Of a stretch of DNA of 7,062 bases, positions 6,418 to 7,062 are shown in pieces. Each line of letters begins with the position of its first letter. Within the stretch, counting starts at the first letter, position 1. The notes beneath the pieces are model-generated. The model was given only the letters and a program-made list of their open reading frames with translations. It was not told the DNA's origin and did not search any database. A program made the translations under genes and the position numbers. The DNA is taken from assembly GCA_964440605.1 (NCBI GenBank), contig CAYTSW010000140.1, forward strand, positions 1 to 7,062. Direction: 5' to 3'. Origin of the DNA: CAYTSW01 sp964440605. Its GTDB lineage: Bacteria > Planctomycetota > Phycisphaerae > Phycisphaerales > UBA1924.

Positions 6418-6449
6418 GAAGGCAGAACGCCCAGGCGCAGAGGAAGGTG

Positions 6450-6478
6450 GCACCGGTCTCCGACCGGTGCTTGTCTTT
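6450..6478 (+). terminator. Strong stem-loop with T-rich tail after xerC
   Basis: GCACCGGTC (6450-6458) and GACCGGTGC (6462-6470) form a perfect 9-bp GC-rich stem with triloop TCC, followed by TTGTCTTT (6471-6478). It lies 32 bases after the xerC stop and is the best intrinsic terminator in the window. It is also part of a palindromic element, so the terminator role may be secondary. Confidence 0.65.
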
Positions 6479-6505
6479 GGTGGGGCGGGCATCCCTGCCC
6501 GTCTT
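6450..6505. repeat. Paired palindromes resembling a dispersed REP/BIME-like element
   Basis: Two hairpins are separated by 15 bases: the 9-bp stem at 6450-6470 and CGGGCA (6486-6491) with TGCCCG (6496-6501) around loop TCCC. The second stem can be lengthened by G-T pairs out to 6482-6505. Sequences of this style, with loops such as CATCCCTG and CGGTCTCCGACCG, recur between genes in many Planctomycetota and Verrucomicrobiota genomes; this is from memory. Only one copy is in this window, so its repeat nature is not shown here. Confidence 0.5.
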
Positions 6506-6506
6506 C

Positions 6507-6540
6507 GGCCGCCAGACCGACCGCACTTTCAGGCCGCCAG
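6507..6540. repeat. 9-bp direct repeat between xerC and the thioredoxin-like gene
   Basis: GGCCGCCAG occurs at 6507-6515 and again at 6532-6540, 25 bases apart. It adjoins the palindromic pair. It may be a footprint of element insertion or duplication, or chance in GC-rich sequence. The remainder to 6595 shows no strong promoter. Confidence 0.35.
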
Positions 6541-6595
6541 CAACCCGGCTCGACAGATCAGTGCCCCAGCGTTGCACCCCGCCAAAGATGGACGC

Positions 6596-7062
6596 ATGAC
6601 CCACACCACGCTCGCCGTCGGTCTCGCCCTCATCGCCCTCGCGCTTGCTTCCTGCGCCAGCGAGCCGGAACCCGCGCGGGCTGAAGCCCAGCCGCCCGAG
6701 CGCATCCAGGCGTGGATGAACACGCTCACGGTGCCGTACCACTACGACCCCGCGACCGGCTTCATCGTCGCGGACGAGGTCACGGGTCTCCCGAAGCTGT
6801 ACGTCACCGGCGACGCGATCATGCCGGCTATCGAGGATGCTCGGCGTGCGGGGAAGCGCGTGATCGTCGTTGCGACCGCCGACCGCTGCGCACCGTGCCA
6901 GCAGTACAAAAAGGACGCCCTGAACGACCAGCTCGTGATGGAGCGGCTCGCCCAAGGCGACATCATGGCGGTGCACCTCGAGGTCGACCGCCAGCCGAAG
7001 CTCGCCGACGCACTCGTCGGCAGCAGGGGCATCCCGATGACGTACGAACTCGGACCGGACGG
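6596..7062 (+). CDS. Thioredoxin-like lipoprotein, 3' end outside the window
   Basis: At least 155 residues are encoded before the window ends. The signal peptide has a hydrophobic core at 5-18 and lipobox LASC with C20, so the protein should be lipid-anchored and face the periplasm. A Glu/Pro/Ala linker follows. The thioredoxin-like fold is shown by the strand KRVIVVATAD (87-96), the redox motif C98-A-P-C101 followed by a helix, the strand MAVHLEVD (124-131), and the cis-Pro loop GIP at 145-147. The usual Trp before the first Cys is Arg97, so redox potential or partners may differ. It may reduce or form disulfides, as in ResA, TlpA or DsbD-like systems. ATG 6596 is chosen because it gives a complete signal peptide; the ribosome site is weak. 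A nearby ATG at 6588 leads only to a 3-codon frame. It begins 178 bp past xerC and beyond the terminator, so it probably starts a new unit. Confidence 0.85.
   Translation, partial: MTHTTLAVGLALIALALASCASEPEPARAEAQPPERIQAWMNTLTVPYHYDPATGFIVADEVTGLPKLYVTGDAIMPAIEDARRAGKRVIVVATADRCAPCQQYKKDALNDQLVMERLAQGDIMAVHLEVDRQPKLADALVGSRGIPMTYELGPD

Noticed and set aside
6418..6599. C-terminal part of a 374-codon frame running past xerC
   Set aside because: The frame is an Arg/Pro-rich shadow within xerC, and its tail is only the translation of the palindromic repeats.
6356..6976. Antisense frame of 206 codons over the xerC end and thioredoxin-like gene
   Set aside because: It crosses the palindromic element and covers a sense frame with signal peptide and CAPC motif.

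Overview
The window is high-GC DNA with all seven recognised genes on the + strand, with strongly G/C-ending codons in the genes and little mobile DNA. Three of the seven products have lipobox signal peptides. A bacterial topoisomerase VI A subunit, an ANTAR response regulator and the palindromic repeat style point to a bacterium of the Planctomycetota, perhaps the Phycisphaerae. That assignment is inference from gene content and style; there is no rRNA or other marker here to prove it.

Layout. (1) 8-1282 encodes a topoisomerase VI A subunit (Spo11/Top6A family) with catalytic Tyr and Toprim acidic residues intact. It carries an extra N-terminal tail of about 60 residues rich in Lys, Thr and Ala that resembles histone H1. 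(2) 1502-2152 encodes a receiver-ANTAR response regulator that probably acts on RNA by antitermination; a weak terminator-like hairpin follows. (3) 2200-2842 has no convincing gene. It holds one possible promoter and a cluster of GC-rich inverted repeats. (4) 2856-6417 looks like one transcription unit: a lipoprotein with a TolB-like beta-propeller, a lipoprotein with a CsgG/LpoB-like alpha/beta fold, a 106-residue protein of unknown function, and a XerC/D-type tyrosine recombinase whose ATG overlaps the preceding stop (ATGA). (5) 6418-6595 carries a perfect 9-bp stem-loop with a T-rich tail, then a second palindrome. These probably end the xerC transcript and look like a dispersed palindromic repeat. 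(6) 6596 to the window end starts a secreted, lipid-anchored thioredoxin-like protein with a CAPC motif; its 3' end lies outside.

How they may work together. Topoisomerase VI A and XerC both act on chromosome topology and segregation, but they sit in separate units and no functional link is shown. The propeller and CsgG-like lipoproteins are adjacent, co-directional and probably both in the outer membrane or periplasm, so they may share an envelope role. I see no defence island, transposase, prophage or CRISPR array. The least ordinary items are the lysine-tailed bacterial Top6A, the structured 2.2-2.85 kb gap and the paired palindromes after xerC.
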